Of a stretch of DNA of 64,000 nucleotides, positions 16,154 through 25,195 are shown one piece after another. The position numbers and the translations under genes were made by a program. This DNA is from Hyphomonas neptunium ATCC 15444. GTDB lineage: Bacteria; Pseudomonadota; Alphaproteobacteria; Caulobacterales; Hyphomonadaceae. The stretch spans positions 1,550,001-1,614,000 of the forward strand of contig NC_008358.1 of NCBI RefSeq assembly GCF_000013025.1, read 5' to 3'. How positions within the stretch are numbered: position 1 is the first letter of the stretch; each line of letters opens with the position of its first letter. The notes beneath the pieces are model-generated. The model made no database searches. It saw only the letters and a program-made list of their open reading frames with translations, and was not told the DNA's origin.

Positions 16154-17881
16154 ATGTCTGGCCCGCCACCCTTCGTTCAGATCAACAAGGTCACGAAGCG
16201 GTTTACTGCGAATGGTCCGGCAGCACTTGATGATATCTCCGGTACCATAGCGACGGGCAAGATTACCGGGCTGGTCGGCCCGGACGGCGCAGGTAAGACA
16301 ACGCTCATCCGGTTGCTGACGGGCCTCAGCCGGCCCAGCGAAGGCGAGGTGCTCATAGGGGGCGTACGCGCGCACACAGCGCAGCGCACCTTGCACGAGA
16401 TGCTCGGCTACATGCCCCAACGCTTCGGCCTCTACGAAGATCTGAGCGTCCAGGAAAATCTTGAACTGTTTGCTGATCTTAAAGGACTTTCAGGTGATGA
16501 GCGGGAGGACGCCTTCCGTCACCTGTTGAAGTTCACGGACCTTGCGCGGTTCACCGAACGTCTGGCCGGAGCCCTGTCTGGCGGCATGAAGCAGAAACTC
16601 GGCCTTGCCTGCGCCTTGCTGACGAGGCCGCGCCTGCTGCTCCTCGATGAGCCATCGGTGGGCGTTGACCCGATCTCGCGCAGGGAACTGTGGTCGATGG
16701 TAGGCGAGCTCGTCGACGATAGCATGGCGGTGGTCTGGGCAACCGCCTATCTGGACGAAGCGGAAAAATGCGATGATGTTCTTCTGCTTAGCGGGGGCAG
16801 GCTCCTCCATGCAGGTCCTCCCGGTGACCTGACAGCGACAATGGCCGGCCGCGTCTTCCTGGCGCGTGTTCCGCAAGAGACCCGCCGTGCCGCCATTGCA
16901 GCGCTGCTTCGCGATGCATCTGTGGCCGATGCAATCCTGCACGGCGACGCCATACGCTTTCTGACCCGCGACGGGGCCGATCTTGATCACGTCAGGACCT
17001 TGGTGAATGCAGAGAGCGTTCCTGCCACGCCCCGCTTCGAGGACGCGTTTGTCGACCGGTTGGGCGGCGGTCCGGACGGGCGGTCGCCGCTGGCCGAAGC
17101 AATGATTGCGCATCCGGATAAGGGTGACGCGGTTATCGAAGCGCGCGGCCTCACCAAGCGCTACGGGACCTTCACGGCGGCCTCCGATATCACGTTCACT
17201 CAGAAGCGTGGCGAAATCCTCGGGCTGCTTGGCCCCAATGGGGCGGGCAAGTCGACAACCTTCAAGATGCTTTGCGGCCTGACTGAGCCGAGCGAAGGCG
17301 AGGGCCGTGTTGCCGGGTTCGACTTGCGAACGGCCGCGGCCGATGCACGCGGGCGGCTGGGCTATATGGCGCAGAAATTCTCCCTCTACGGAGATATTTC
17401 CGTGGCACAGAATCTCTCTTTCTTCGCTGGTGTCTACGGTCTTGGCCGCGCGCGGGCGCGCGAGCGGATCGAAGCGATGCTGCAGGCCTTTGATCTGACG
17501 GGCCATCGCAACACCGCTGCTGCGCGCCTGCCGCTCGGATTCAAGCAACGTCTCGCGCTCGCCGCTGCACTCTTGCATGAGCCGGAGGTCCTTTTCCTTG
17601 ATGAGCCGACATCGGGTGTTGATCCGATCACGCGGAGAGAGTTCTGGTCGCACATCAATGCGTTGACGGCGAAGAATGTTGCCGTGCTCGTCACCACCCA
17701 CTTCATGGAAGAGGCCGAGTATTGCGACCGGATCAACCTGATCTATCGCGGCAGGACAATCGCAGAGGGCACCCCCGAGGCGTTGAAGGCGAGCTGTGCC
17801 AATCCAAACGGCTCGAGCGTGACCATGGAAGAAGCATTTATCGAGCTGGTTGCGCGATCTGAAAAACAAGAGGCCGCCTGA
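16154..17881 (+). CDS. ybhF: Double-domain ABC-2 ATPase (YbhF-like)
   Basis: About 575 residues with two fused ATPase domains. Domain 1 has GPDGAGKTT, LSGGMKQKL and LLLLDEPSVGVDP; domain 2 has GPNGAGKST, a degenerate signature in LPLGFKQRLALA (no L-S-G-G) and LFLDEPTSGVDP. The second signature is commonly relaxed in this family. I place the start at 16154, where GGAG lies 5 bases upstream and the protein begins just before the first beta strand; TTG at 16124 and ATG at 16136 are in frame alternatives. It drives the two permeases that follow (TGATG overlap). Confidence 0.85.
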   Translation: MSGPPPFVQINKVTKRFTANGPAALDDISGTIATGKITGLVGPDGAGKTTLIRLLTGLSRPSEGEVLIGGVRAHTAQRTLHEMLGYMPQRFGLYEDLSVQENLELFADLKGLSGDEREDAFRHLLKFTDLARFTERLAGALSGGMKQKLGLACALLTRPRLLLLDEPSVGVDPISRRELWSMVGELVDDSMAVVWATAYLDEAEKCDDVLLLSGGRLLHAGPPGDLTATMAGRVFLARVPQETRRAAIAALLRDASVADAILHGDAIRFLTRDGADLDHVRTLVNAESVPATPRFEDAFVDRLGGGPDGRSPLAEAMIAHPDKGDAVIEARGLTKRYGTFTAASDITFTQKRGEILGLLGPNGAGKSTTFKMLCGLTEPSEGEGRVAGFDLRTAAADARGRLGYMAQKFSLYGDISVAQNLSFFAGVYGLGRARARERIEAMLQAFDLTGHRNTAAARLPLGFKQRLALAAALLHEPEVLFLDEPTSGVDPITRREFWSHINALTAKNVAVLVTTHFMEEAEYCDRINLIYRGRTIAEGTPEALKASCANPNGSSVTMEEAFIELVARSEKQEAA

Positions 17882-19017
17882 TGCAACTGTCGCGGCTTCC
17901 TGCTCCTGTGCGTCGAGCCTTCTCGCTTGCGCGAAAGGAAACATTCCAGATTTTTCGTGACCCTTCTTCGATCCTGATCGCGTTCGTGCTACCGCTTATC
18001 CTTCTCCTTCTGTTCGGGTTCGGAATATCGCTCGATGCCAATTCGATCCGGATTGGCATCGTGGTACAGGACGCACGCACCGATGCGCGCAGTCTTGTCC
18101 AGGCATTTGAAGGTTCCGACTATTTCGAAACCGTCACGGCCTTCGACCAGGCGGCGCTTGAGCCGGGCCTTGTATCCGGTCAGCTGCGCGGCCTCGTCAT
18201 CATTCCGCCGGACTTCACCGAACGCCTGCGCAGGCGCGACCCGGCCCCCATCGAGATCCTGACCGACGGCTCGCAGCCCAATACCGCTCAGTTCGTCGCG
18301 AACTATGCCCAGGGAGTCTACAGCGTATGGCAGGCACGCCGGCTCGCAGACGCGGCCCTGCCAGTCCCGGCGGCGATAACCCCGCAACCCCGCTTCTGGT
18401 TCAATGCCGAACTGACCAGTCGCTACAATCTCGTGCCGGGGTCCACGGCAGTTGTGATGACCATCATCGGCACATTGTTGACGGCGCTGGTAATCGCCCG
18501 CGAATGGGAGCGCGGCACCATGGAAGCGGTCCTTGCCACACCGGTGAGCCGGGTAGAATTATTGGTGTCAAAGATCTTGCCTTATTTTCTGCTGGGCATG
18601 AGCTCTCTGGTGCTGTGCACCCTGGCAGCGGTATTCGTTTTTGATGTCCCGTTCCGAGGCTCGGTCTTTGCGCTTGCAGCGGTTGCCGCAGCTTTCCTGG
18701 TGCCCGCCCTTGGTCAGGGATTGCTGATCTCCGCGGCGACCAAGAACCAGTTTGTTGCGGCTCAGCTGGCGCTTTTCACAGGCTTCCTGCCGGCAACGTT
18801 GCTATCGGGGTTTATCTTCGAAATCAGCGCGATGCCGCTGCCGATCCGCACGGTCACCACCTTTATCCCGGCGCGTTATTTCGTGAGCAGTTTGCAGACA
18901 CTGTTTCTGGCAGGGGATGTCTGGTCGGTTCTATGGCCAGCGATCCTGAAGATGCTGGCCGTCGGCACCTTTTTCCTGATGCTGACATGGCTGGCTACGC
19001 CGAAGCGGATCGCCTGA
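17881..19017 (+). CDS. ybhS: ABC-2 family permease (YbhS-like)
   Basis: A 378-residue permease. One membrane helix near the N-terminus (SILIAFVLPLILLLLFGFGI) is followed by a large periplasmic domain (about residues 50-175) and five helices in the C-terminal half, with ALVIAREWERGTMEAVLATP as the ABC-2 coupling motif. It starts inside the stop of the ATPase gene (TGATG) and ends one base before the second permease. Together they form a heterodimeric efflux channel; the E. coli counterpart has been linked to drug and cation/proton export. Confidence 0.85.
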   Translation: MQLSRLPAPVRRAFSLARKETFQIFRDPSSILIAFVLPLILLLLFGFGISLDANSIRIGIVVQDARTDARSLVQAFEGSDYFETVTAFDQAALEPGLVSGQLRGLVIIPPDFTERLRRRDPAPIEILTDGSQPNTAQFVANYAQGVYSVWQARRLADAALPVPAAITPQPRFWFNAELTSRYNLVPGSTAVVMTIIGTLLTALVIAREWERGTMEAVLATPVSRVELLVSKILPYFLLGMSSLVLCTLAAVFVFDVPFRGSVFALAAVAAAFLVPALGQGLLISAATKNQFVAAQLALFTGFLPATLLSGFIFEISAMPLPIRTVTTFIPARYFVSSLQTLFLAGDVWSVLWPAILKMLAVGTFFLMLTWLATPKRIA

Positions 19018-19018
19018 C

Positions 19019-20119
19019 ATGTGGCGGCGCTTGCTTGCTCTGATCATCAAGGAGATGCTCGCCATTTGGCGTGATCCCAAGGGGCGCGCGGTGATCCTTG
19101 TGCCCCCCCTTCTTCAACTCGTCATCTTCGCCTTCGCGATGACGATGGAGGTGCGCAATGTCGATATTGCCGTCCTCAATCTCGACCACGAAAGGAGCGG
19201 CCGGGAAATCGTGGCAGGCTTTGAAGGCGCCTCCGCGTTCGATGAGATCATACAGCTGCAGTCCGTCAGCCAGATCCGGGAGACTATCGACAGCCAGCGC
19301 GTCATTGCGGTGGTTCATATCGGGCAGGACTTCTCCCGCCGGATCGAAGCGGGTCAGCCGGCAGATGTCCAGATCATCCTTGACGGTCGCAAGTCGAACG
19401 CGTCTCAGATCGTCAACTCGTACCTGTCGGCCATCATCGCGCGTGTGTCGGCAGCGGCATATTCAGGCGGCGCGCCGCCGGAGGCCGTCCAAGTCCGGCA
19501 TTGGTTCAACCCAAATCTTGAATATGCCTGGTTCACCCTGCCGGGACTGGTCGCAACCATCACCCTACTGACCACGATCATCGTGACGGCCCTGTCGGTT
19601 GCCCGCGAGCGCGAACTTGGTACATTCGATCAGCTGCTCGTCTCACCACTCAGGCCGATGGAGATCGTCATCGGGAAGTCAGCACCTGGTCTGATCTTCG
19701 GCTACCTGCATGGCACCTTCTTTGTTCTCGTGGCCGTACTTGGTTTCAAGATTCCCTTTGCTGGGTCGCTGCTCGCGCTCTACGGATCGATGTTTTTCTA
19801 TCTGCTGGCGGTGATCGGGATCGGTCTCTTTATTTCCGTGATCTCAGATACCCAGCAACAGGCGATACTCGGTGCCTTTGTTTTCGCCTCGCCTGCGGTG
19901 CTTCTGTCTGGCTTCATGTCACCGGTTGAGAACATGCCAGGCTGGATGCAACTGGCGACGCAGATCAATCCGCTCCGGCACTTCCTCGTCATAACTCAAG
20001 GCGTGTTTCTGAAGGATCTGCCACTGTCCGAGGTTGCGCGCAGTACAGCACCGCTCATCGTGATCGCAATGGTGACGCTGCCGGCCTCTGCCTGGTTACT
20101 CAGAAAGAAGACATCATAG
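19019..20119 (+). CDS. ybhR: ABC-2 family permease (YbhR-like)
   Basis: A 366-residue partner of the previous permease with the same plan: helix 1 (AVILVPPLLQLVIFAFAM), a periplasmic domain, then five helices with VARERELGTFDQLLVSPL and the motif FVFASPAVLLSGFMSP near the end. It begins one base after its neighbour and stops directly against the ATG of the TetR gene. Sequence divergence from the first permease indicates an old duplication, as in the E. coli pair. Confidence 0.85.
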   Translation: MWRRLLALIIKEMLAIWRDPKGRAVILVPPLLQLVIFAFAMTMEVRNVDIAVLNLDHERSGREIVAGFEGASAFDEIIQLQSVSQIRETIDSQRVIAVVHIGQDFSRRIEAGQPADVQIILDGRKSNASQIVNSYLSAIIARVSAAAYSGGAPPEAVQVRHWFNPNLEYAWFTLPGLVATITLLTTIIVTALSVARERELGTFDQLLVSPLRPMEIVIGKSAPGLIFGYLHGTFFVLVAVLGFKIPFAGSLLALYGSMFFYLLAVIGIGLFISVISDTQQQAILGAFVFASPAVLLSGFMSPVENMPGWMQLATQINPLRHFLVITQGVFLKDLPLSEVARSTAPLIVIAMVTLPASAWLLRKKTS

Positions 20120-20773
20120 ATGGCAAAGCGCAGTGATCCTCGAAGCGTTGAAACGCGCGAACGGCTCGTCGAGGCCGCTATCGAACTGTTCGGCGTTGTG
20201 GGATTCGACGGAACATCCACCCGGGCGATCGCCGGCATGGCAGGCGTGTCCCTTGCCGCGATACCGTATCATTTCGTGACCAAGGAGAACCTCTATCTCG
20301 CAGCTGCGTCCTCGATTGCAGAGCAGGTATCGCAAAGGCTTGAGCCAGCGCTGAGCCGACTTGAAGACGAATTGCTCAACCGCGCCCTGAGCCGCAAGCA
20401 GGCGATTGAGCTGCTGGAGACGGCTTTTGGCCCTTTTGTGATGATGCTGGCAAGCAGTGACAGCGAAAAATGGGCCCGGTTCATGCTTCGTGAACAGGCC
20501 ACTCCCACAGAAGCTTTTGAAATACTCTATGCCAGCAATGTTGGCCGCTTCTTCCGTGCCATCATCCATCTTACAGCAATCGCAAGTGGCGACGTGCCGG
20601 GGTCCCGGGCATCCCGTGTTCGGGGGTTGACGCTTCTCGGTCAGGCGCTCGCTTTCCGCGCCGCCCGGGCGTTGTCTTTGAGAACTCTGGAGCGCGAGGA
20701 TCTGGGGCCTGAGGAAATCGTGTCCATCACTTCTTTAATTCGCGAAAATATACGCCTGTTGCAGCATCTTTAG
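20120..20773 (+). CDS. cecR: TetR-family regulator, CecR-like
   Basis: A 217-residue TetR regulator. The HTH (ERLVEAAIELFGVVGFDGTS, then IAGMAGVSLAAIPYHFVTKE) is intact, and the C-terminal half (AFGPFVMMLASSDSEKWARF, then LREQATPTEAF) belongs to the DUF1956 type found in CecR (YbiH). In E. coli CecR controls ybhGFSR; here it is the last gene of the same set with no gap, so a local regulator of the efflux operon is likely. The palindrome at 15046 is the candidate site. Confidence 0.8.
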   Translation: MAKRSDPRSVETRERLVEAAIELFGVVGFDGTSTRAIAGMAGVSLAAIPYHFVTKENLYLAAASSIAEQVSQRLEPALSRLEDELLNRALSRKQAIELLETAFGPFVMMLASSDSEKWARFMLREQATPTEAFEILYASNVGRFFRAIIHLTAIASGDVPGSRASRVRGLTLLGQALAFRAARALSLRTLEREDLGPEEIVSITSLIRENIRLLQHL

Positions 20774-20800
20774 CGGGGTATTGGCACAGACCTTCCGATG

Positions 20801-20815
20801 GGGTCAGTCTGACCC
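20801..20815. terminator. Short perfect palindrome between convergent genes
   Basis: GGGTCA-GTC-TGACCC lies in the 84-base gap between the convergent cecR-like and cupin genes. It may be a weak hairpin stop for either. There is no U-run, so an operator or chance palindrome is also possible. Confidence 0.35.
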
Positions 20816-20857
20816 GATGCTGCCGACAGTCCAGATGGTTTCCTGTTCCAGTGCTCT

Positions 20858-21190
20858 TCAGCCGCCGTCAAACAGGATGGTCATGAGCAAGGATGAGTCC
20901 TGAATTCCCCGCAACGCGTGGTGCTCTTCGTGGTCCAGATACACCCAGTGCCCAGGCAGCAGGTCAATCGTTCTGTCGGCGAGACCCAATTGCACGTGCC
21001 CCTCGATGCAGTGGAACATGATCTGGCCAGTGACTTTGTGGGATGGGATTTCGGTTCCGGACAGTACAATAAGTCGAACCGCTTCAAAGCTCTTTGTGCG
21101 GACGATCGCGCTTGTCTTTTCAGTACTTACACGGGAGCCGAGGGGGTGAAGATCTACGCGCTCGCCCGATGCTGCATGCTTGAGTGCCAT
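20858..21190 (-). CDS. Cupin-domain protein
   Basis: About 110 residues, starting at ATG 21190 after an AAGG site. The single cupin barrel is visible as GTEIPSHKVTGQIMFHCIEG (motif 1, with His) and LLPGHWVYLDHEEHHALRG (motif 2, ending with the metal His). Such small cupins bind a metal and often act as sensors or dioxygenase-like enzymes; no substrate can be named. It lies just downstream of the hemerythrin/globin pair on the same strand, hinting at a role in the same nitric-oxide or redox response. A longer frame to 21334 gives an unlikely N-terminus. Confidence 0.75.
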   Translation of the reverse strand: MALKHAASGERVDLHPLGSRVSTEKTSAIVRTKSFEAVRLIVLSGTEIPSHKVTGQIMFHCIEGHVQLGLADRTIDLLPGHWVYLDHEEHHALRGIQDSSLLMTILFDGG

Positions 21191-21346
21191 TGCCTTGTTT
21201 CCAATTCCATTCGCCTGCCCTGATTGATGAATTAACGCTTTTCCTGCACACGTGTCGAAATAATCCGGTGTCATCTCTCCCGCCATGCAGGGAGGCGATG
21301 CGTAGCGTGCTCCCGGGTCTTTGGGATCGTTCAATGGCGGACTCCG

Positions 21347-21835
21347 TCAGGTATCGGTATGGTTGACCTGGTCAAATTGCGGGAAGAGCACCTCATTTTC
21401 CAGACGAATATGCGAAGTCAGGTCCGTAATGAACTCCGCGAGACCGGCATACAGGCGGGTCCAGGTTCCGCATGCGCCCTCGGGCAGTTCCAGGTTATAC
21501 GTGAGCTGCGCGATGGCCGCGATTGCCCGTCCGTGATCATCATGATCGGCACGCATGACGGCGATGGGGTGGGCGAGCCCGGGGGTGCCGCCCGCCCGAA
21601 TTGCTGGAAAGAGGATCAACTCCTCCTTCTTCATGTGTACTTCCAACTCACCGATCATTTGTCGCAGGAGTTCGCGGAGCCCCTTCGGCGCACGCTCATG
21701 CCCTGCATGCACGCGCTCGACCTTTGCGGCAAGTTCGGCAAGGACTGGCAGCTGCTCACGATGCGTCTGATGATAGCGCGTCTCGATATATCGAGTCAGG
21801 TCCGAGGCGTTCTGAATCGGTGCGGCATCTGTCAT
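21347..21835 (-). CDS. Hemerythrin (HHE) protein, DnrN/YtfE-like without ScdA domain
   Basis: A 162-residue four-helix protein with diiron ligands spread as in the RIC/YtfE group: RYHQTHREQLPVLAELA, HMKKEELILFPAI, MRADHDDHGRAI and HIRLENEVLFPQF. YtfE-type proteins repair iron-sulfur clusters after nitric-oxide damage and normally have an N-terminal ScdA domain, absent here. Its start overlaps the globin stop by ATGA, and both are divergent from the NsrR-type gene, so NO-inducible expression is likely. Confidence 0.85.
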   Translation of the reverse strand: MTDAAPIQNASDLTRYIETRYHQTHREQLPVLAELAAKVERVHAGHERAPKGLRELLRQMIGELEVHMKKEELILFPAIRAGGTPGLAHPIAVMRADHDDHGRAIAAIAQLTYNLELPEGACGTWTRLYAGLAEFITDLTSHIRLENEVLFPQFDQVNHTDT

Positions 21836-22305
21836 GGGGGTGTCCTTTGGTCTGCGCCATCCGAAAGCGGCTTGGGAACTGTTTGCGATTCTTCAACGGC
21901 GCTTAAAAGTGAACGTGCAATGCGTTCTGCCCGCGTGATCAGATGCGCGGCGCCCGCAGCCGAACATGTCTCTTGCGCAGTTTCCTTGAACAGAGCGAGC
22001 CATCGCTCGAAATGCAGGGCACCGACCGCAAGCTTCGTGTGTGCTTCCTGCGGGCGACCATGGTAGCGCCCCGTCATCAACGCCACTGAAGACCAGAAAG
22101 TGACCATACGTTCCAGATGTGGTGTCCAGTCGGTGATGTGCGCATCAAAAATGGGGCCAAGAACAGCATCGGATCGGACCTTGGCGTAGAAGGCCTGCAC
22201 CATTTCCCGAAGCAGGGACTCATCAAGGCCTGTGGCCGTCACGATGACGGCTGTCATCTCTGGCCTGGCCGAAGCAATCTGAGCGGTAGGACGGGCAGTG
22301 TTCAT
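21832..22305 (-). CDS. Group III truncated hemoglobin
   Basis: About 157 residues in the trHb3 (CtrHb) family. Seen: LREMVQAFYAKVRSDAVLGP, FDAHITDWTPHLERMVTFW with the conserved Trp, and the heme-binding F-helix region HTKLAVGALHFERWLALF with the proximal His. Globins of this class handle NO or O2 at low oxygen. The first 16 residues may be untranslated, since an internal ATG at 22257 gives a more typical start. Coupled to the hemerythrin gene and facing nsrR across a palindromic operator. Confidence 0.85.
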   Translation of the reverse strand: MNTARPTAQIASARPEMTAVIVTATGLDESLLREMVQAFYAKVRSDAVLGPIFDAHITDWTPHLERMVTFWSSVALMTGRYHGRPQEAHTKLAVGALHFERWLALFKETAQETCSAAGAAHLITRAERIARSLLSAVEESQTVPKPLSDGADQRTPP

Positions 22306-22347
22306 GGCGGACGCATTCTATTGGACTTGCAAGACAGCGTAGGGCTG

Positions 22348-22374
22348 TTAATAGGTATTGTAAATACCGATTAA
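22348..22374. promoter_or_regulatory. 27-base palindrome, candidate NsrR operator
   Basis: GGTATT-GTA-AATACC (22354-22368) is perfect, and the outer arms TTAAT and ATTAA extend the symmetry to 22348-22374 with a single mismatched pair. It lies in the 86-base gap between the divergent globin (start 22305) and nsrR (start 22392) genes, 18 bases before the nsrR ATG. This is the position and symmetry expected for an Rrf2-family repressor controlling both directions. Confidence 0.7.
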
Positions 22375-22391
22375 GTGACAGGTGTCGCCCC

Positions 22392-22802
22392 ATGCGTCTG
22401 ACTGCTTTTACCGACTACGGACTGCGAATGCTGATGCGCATGGCGAGTGCGCCGGACCGTGCTTTTTCGACGGCAGAGCTCGCAGAGGAGTTCGGCCTGT
22501 CGCGCAACCATTTAGCTAAGATCATGCAGCGCCTGGCTGGAGCCGGGCTGATCCAGACCCGGCGTGGTGGGGGGGGTGGCGCTGAGCTTGGGCGGCCGGC
22601 CAACGAGATCAGACTGGGAGCCATTATCCGGTTGCTTGAAGAGGGACAGCCGCTGGTGGAATGCCTGAGCGCCGACGGGGGCGCTTGTACCCTCACCCCT
22701 CGTTGCAGGCTCAAGGCCCGGCTGCAATCTGCCGAAATGGCATTTCTTTCCGAGCTAGACCAATCCACGCTCGCCGACATCGCGCTTGAACCGGTTGCGT
22801 AA
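22392..22802 (+). CDS. nsrR: Rrf2-family NO-sensing repressor (NsrR)
   Basis: 136 residues. The HTH opens MRLTAFTDYGLRMLMRMA, and the [Fe-S] ligands are Cys91, Cys99 and Cys105 (ECLSADGGACTLTPRCRL). Cys91 is at the same number as in E. coli NsrR, with a slightly longer first spacing. Nitric oxide destroys the cluster and releases the repressor. A glycine run (GGGGG, about 59-63) in the wing is longer than usual. The divergent globin-hemerythrin pair and the palindrome in between support the NsrR reading over IscR or RirA. Confidence 0.85.
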   Translation: MRLTAFTDYGLRMLMRMASAPDRAFSTAELAEEFGLSRNHLAKIMQRLAGAGLIQTRRGGGGGAELGRPANEIRLGAIIRLLEEGQPLVECLSADGGACTLTPRCRLKARLQSAEMAFLSELDQSTLADIALEPVA

Positions 22803-22880
22803 GATGAACGCCGAGACCTTTATGATCTGCAGAACCAACGATCCGCTGAATTGAAACCGCAAGCATGACTGGACCTTCCT

Positions 22881-23114
22881 ATGACCTCCTGGCTCCCGAC
22901 CCTTAAGACCGCGACCCCCGAAGAAGGCTATGCCCTTGCACTCAAGATGGCGCGTGTCGCTATCAAGATGACGCAGCCAGACGATGAGATCCGCGGCAGA
23001 CTGCGACCTGGTTACGCCGAAAGCGCCGATGCGCTGATTGCATCCAGCCAGGTCGTGGCAACGCATTTCGCCACTGTGGCTGCAGCGAATGGCTATTGGA
23101 ATGAGGGGACATGA
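22881..23114 (+). CDS. Small hypothetical protein
   Basis: 77 residues of even composition (YALALKMARVAIKMTQPDDE, then SADALIASSQVVATHFATVA) that look helical. Unknown family, and no cysteine or metal motif. It follows nsrR by 78 bases on the same strand, so it could be co-transcribed. The frame continues no farther; a weak purine stretch precedes its ATG. Coding is plausible but unproven. Confidence 0.4.
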   Translation: MTSWLPTLKTATPEEGYALALKMARVAIKMTQPDDEIRGRLRPGYAESADALIASSQVVATHFATVAAANGYWNEGT

Positions 23115-23520
23115 CGACCGCTGGACCTGGCGTTGGAAACCCTGACCGAGGCGGACCTAATGGCTGAAATCTTCCGCGTTGTTCTGGCGACCGGCCTGAT
23201 GCTTTTCGCGCGACAGCGCAATCGTCTTACGAAGTAAAGCAGAGACGGATAATGACACCGAACGGTCGAGGTTGATTTTCCATTTCCATGGCCGGGCACG
23301 GCGCGTCGTCATCAAATCCATAGGCAGCGTGCTCAGACAGCTGCACCATCCGGAGAGGTGAAGATACGCTTTCCGAAAAGGAACTGTTCGGTGAATTGCT
23401 GAAGAAATGGCCACCGCGTCACTCCGTTTCCTGCGCCTGAAAAGTCGCTCAGACCGGTCACCAGGCGGGTCTTGTCCGCGCCTTGAGCATTTCATCCTTC
23501 GCGAGCTGACGCTCGCTGAT
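23115..23520. other. Intergenic, possible degraded DNA
   Basis: About 400 bases with only short frames. A minus-strand frame (23157-23495) is rich in Arg and Ser and matches nothing I know. No hairpin, RNA gene or regulatory box stands out. Confidence 0.35.
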
Positions 23521-24384
23521 TCAGATCAGAGTGCTCCATCTATAGAGCAGCTGAACTGAAACATACAGAATCAGAATAGCGGTCATTATACGGATTAAAC
23601 TGGGCTTTATATGATAGCCGGCCAGCCAGGATCCGATCTGTCCACCCGCCAGCACAGCGATCGGTAGCAACCAGTAGGGCAGGGCGAGCGACATCAGGTC
23701 CAGGTCCTGGAGTTTGAACGCCTGGCCCAGAAGGCCCGACAGGGAATTGACCAGAATGAACAGGCTGCAGGCGGCGGCGATCTGCTTTGCGTTTCCCCAG
23801 CGCATTAAATAGAGGACTGGGGCAAGGAATATCCCCCCGCCTATGCCTACCAATCCTGAGAGGATGCCGATCGATCCGCCGATTGCAGCTGACAGCACCG
23901 GAGGGATCGGGCGGAACTGCGAGACGGTCTCTGACTCAACGGTGGCGCGTTGAAGGGCAAGATGTACCCCTGAAATCAGGAGCGCTCCTCCCAGCAGTCC
24001 AACGAAGGTTGTTTCACTGATGGGCAAGCGGCCACCGATCCATGCCGCCGGCACAGATGTGATAAGGAAGGGCAAGAGGCGACGGGTGGAAAGATCTCCC
24101 GTCCGCGAAAACCGCCAGACACCGCCGGTGACCACGAAGACATTGCAGATGAGCGCGATGGCAGGAACGATGCGGTAGTCAGCGCCGCTGAGCACCAGCA
24201 ACGCGTTGTAAGTTGAGCCCCCGCCAAAGCCGACGCTGGCATAAAGGACGGCGGTTATGAAGAATGCCGCAATCAGCAGTGATGGCACCAATGCGCTTTC
24301 TCCTCGGGCCTTGGATCTTGTCAGTAGCGGCTCAGTCGGCGCAGACCCATTACAATCATCTGCCCGCGACCGGTAAAATAGCAT
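23521..24384 (-). CDS. TauE/SafE-family membrane permease
   Basis: A permease of about 250-287 residues. The family marks are visible twice, as expected from its internal duplication: VLYASVGFGGGSTY and GILSGLVGIGGGIFLAPVL. About eight membrane segments. Members export sulfite, sulfoacetate or related organosulfur anions. The annotated start at 24384 adds about 33 hydrophilic residues; translation could instead begin at TTG or GTG near residue 32, just before PSLLIAAFFI. It is divergent from the nnrU-like gene and interrupts the run of nitrogen-oxide genes; its link to them is unknown. Confidence 0.8.
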   Translation of the reverse strand: MLFYRSRADDCNGSAPTEPLLTRSKARGESALVPSLLIAAFFITAVLYASVGFGGGSTYNALLVLSGADYRIVPAIALICNVFVVTGGVWRFSRTGDLSTRRLLPFLITSVPAAWIGGRLPISETTFVGLLGGALLISGVHLALQRATVESETVSQFRPIPPVLSAAIGGSIGILSGLVGIGGGIFLAPVLYLMRWGNAKQIAAACSLFILVNSLSGLLGQAFKLQDLDLMSLALPYWLLPIAVLAGGQIGSWLAGYHIKPSLIRIMTAILILYVSVQLLYRWSTLI

Positions 24385-24444
24385 TCTGCCGGATGATCAA
24401 TGTCATGCGGGATCGCCCTGATTTGCCTTAATAATATTCCCGGG

Positions 24445-25158
24445 ATGCCGGATCAGGACGGGCGCAAGGTGAGTGGATGGGAAGAGTTTCTGGGCGCAGC
24501 GCTGGTCTTTCTTGTCAGTCACGCCTTGCCAGCCCGGCCAGGTATTCGCATCCGGCTGGTCTCCCTGCTGGGCCGCTGGGCCTATCTGGCGCTTTACAGC
24601 GCGGTGTCCCTTGCGCTGTTCGCCTGGCTCATTATCGCTGCCGGCAGGGCGCCCTATGTCTGGCTCTGGTTCTGGGGCCCGCACGGCCTCTGGCTTGCCA
24701 ATGGCCTTATGGCCTTGGCCCTCCTCCTGGTGATCGGAGGGACAGCCATTGCCAATCCTTTCAGTCTCGGCGGCCTCGCGGAAAGGGCCTACAATCCGGC
24801 CCGTCCCGGTATTCTTGCGGTAACCCGGCATCCCTTGCTCTGGGCGATGGTGCTTTGGTCTTTGGCGCACCTTATTGCAAATGGCGACCTCGCGCACGTG
24901 CTGCTGTTTGGGTCTCTGGGAGTGTTTTCAGTCGTGGGAATTCTCGCCATGGAAACCCGGAGCAGAATGCGGGGCGGCGCGCTGTGGTCCCAAATGATCC
25001 GCGGGACGAGCCTTGTTCCATTTGCCGCGCTCCTGACAGGCAACGCCAGATGGAGAGAGCTCCTTCAGTTGAGGATGCTGCTCTTGCCGGTCGTCTGGGG
25101 CGGACTCATTCTCCTGCATCGGCCTGTGGTCGGTGTCTCACCACTACCCCCGGTTTGA
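24445..25158 (+). CDS. nnrU: NnrU-family membrane protein
   Basis: About 237 residues with six hydrophobic segments. Typical NnrU features are the early FLVSHALPARPG, GRWAYLALYSAVSLALF and RHPLLWAMVLWSLAHLIANG (with His). NnrU is required in Rhodobacter for nitrite/NO reductase phenotypes and is usually found with denitrification genes. ATG 24445 or GTG 24469 are likely starts; 24400 is also in frame. It leads a plus-strand run into the molybdenum-cofactor genes, which suggests joint expression. Confidence 0.8.
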   Translation: MPDQDGRKVSGWEEFLGAALVFLVSHALPARPGIRIRLVSLLGRWAYLALYSAVSLALFAWLIIAAGRAPYVWLWFWGPHGLWLANGLMALALLLVIGGTAIANPFSLGGLAERAYNPARPGILAVTRHPLLWAMVLWSLAHLIANGDLAHVLLFGSLGVFSVVGILAMETRSRMRGGALWSQMIRGTSLVPFAALLTGNARWRELLQLRMLLLPVVWGGLILLHRPVVGVSPLPPV

Positions 25159-25195
25159 AGCAGGCCAGCCAATGCCAGTAAAAGGAATTGTTCGT

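Noticed and set aside
16490-17944. 484-codon frame opposite the YbhF-like ATPase
   Set aside because: Mirror of a strongly conserved two-domain ATPase; no motif of its own.
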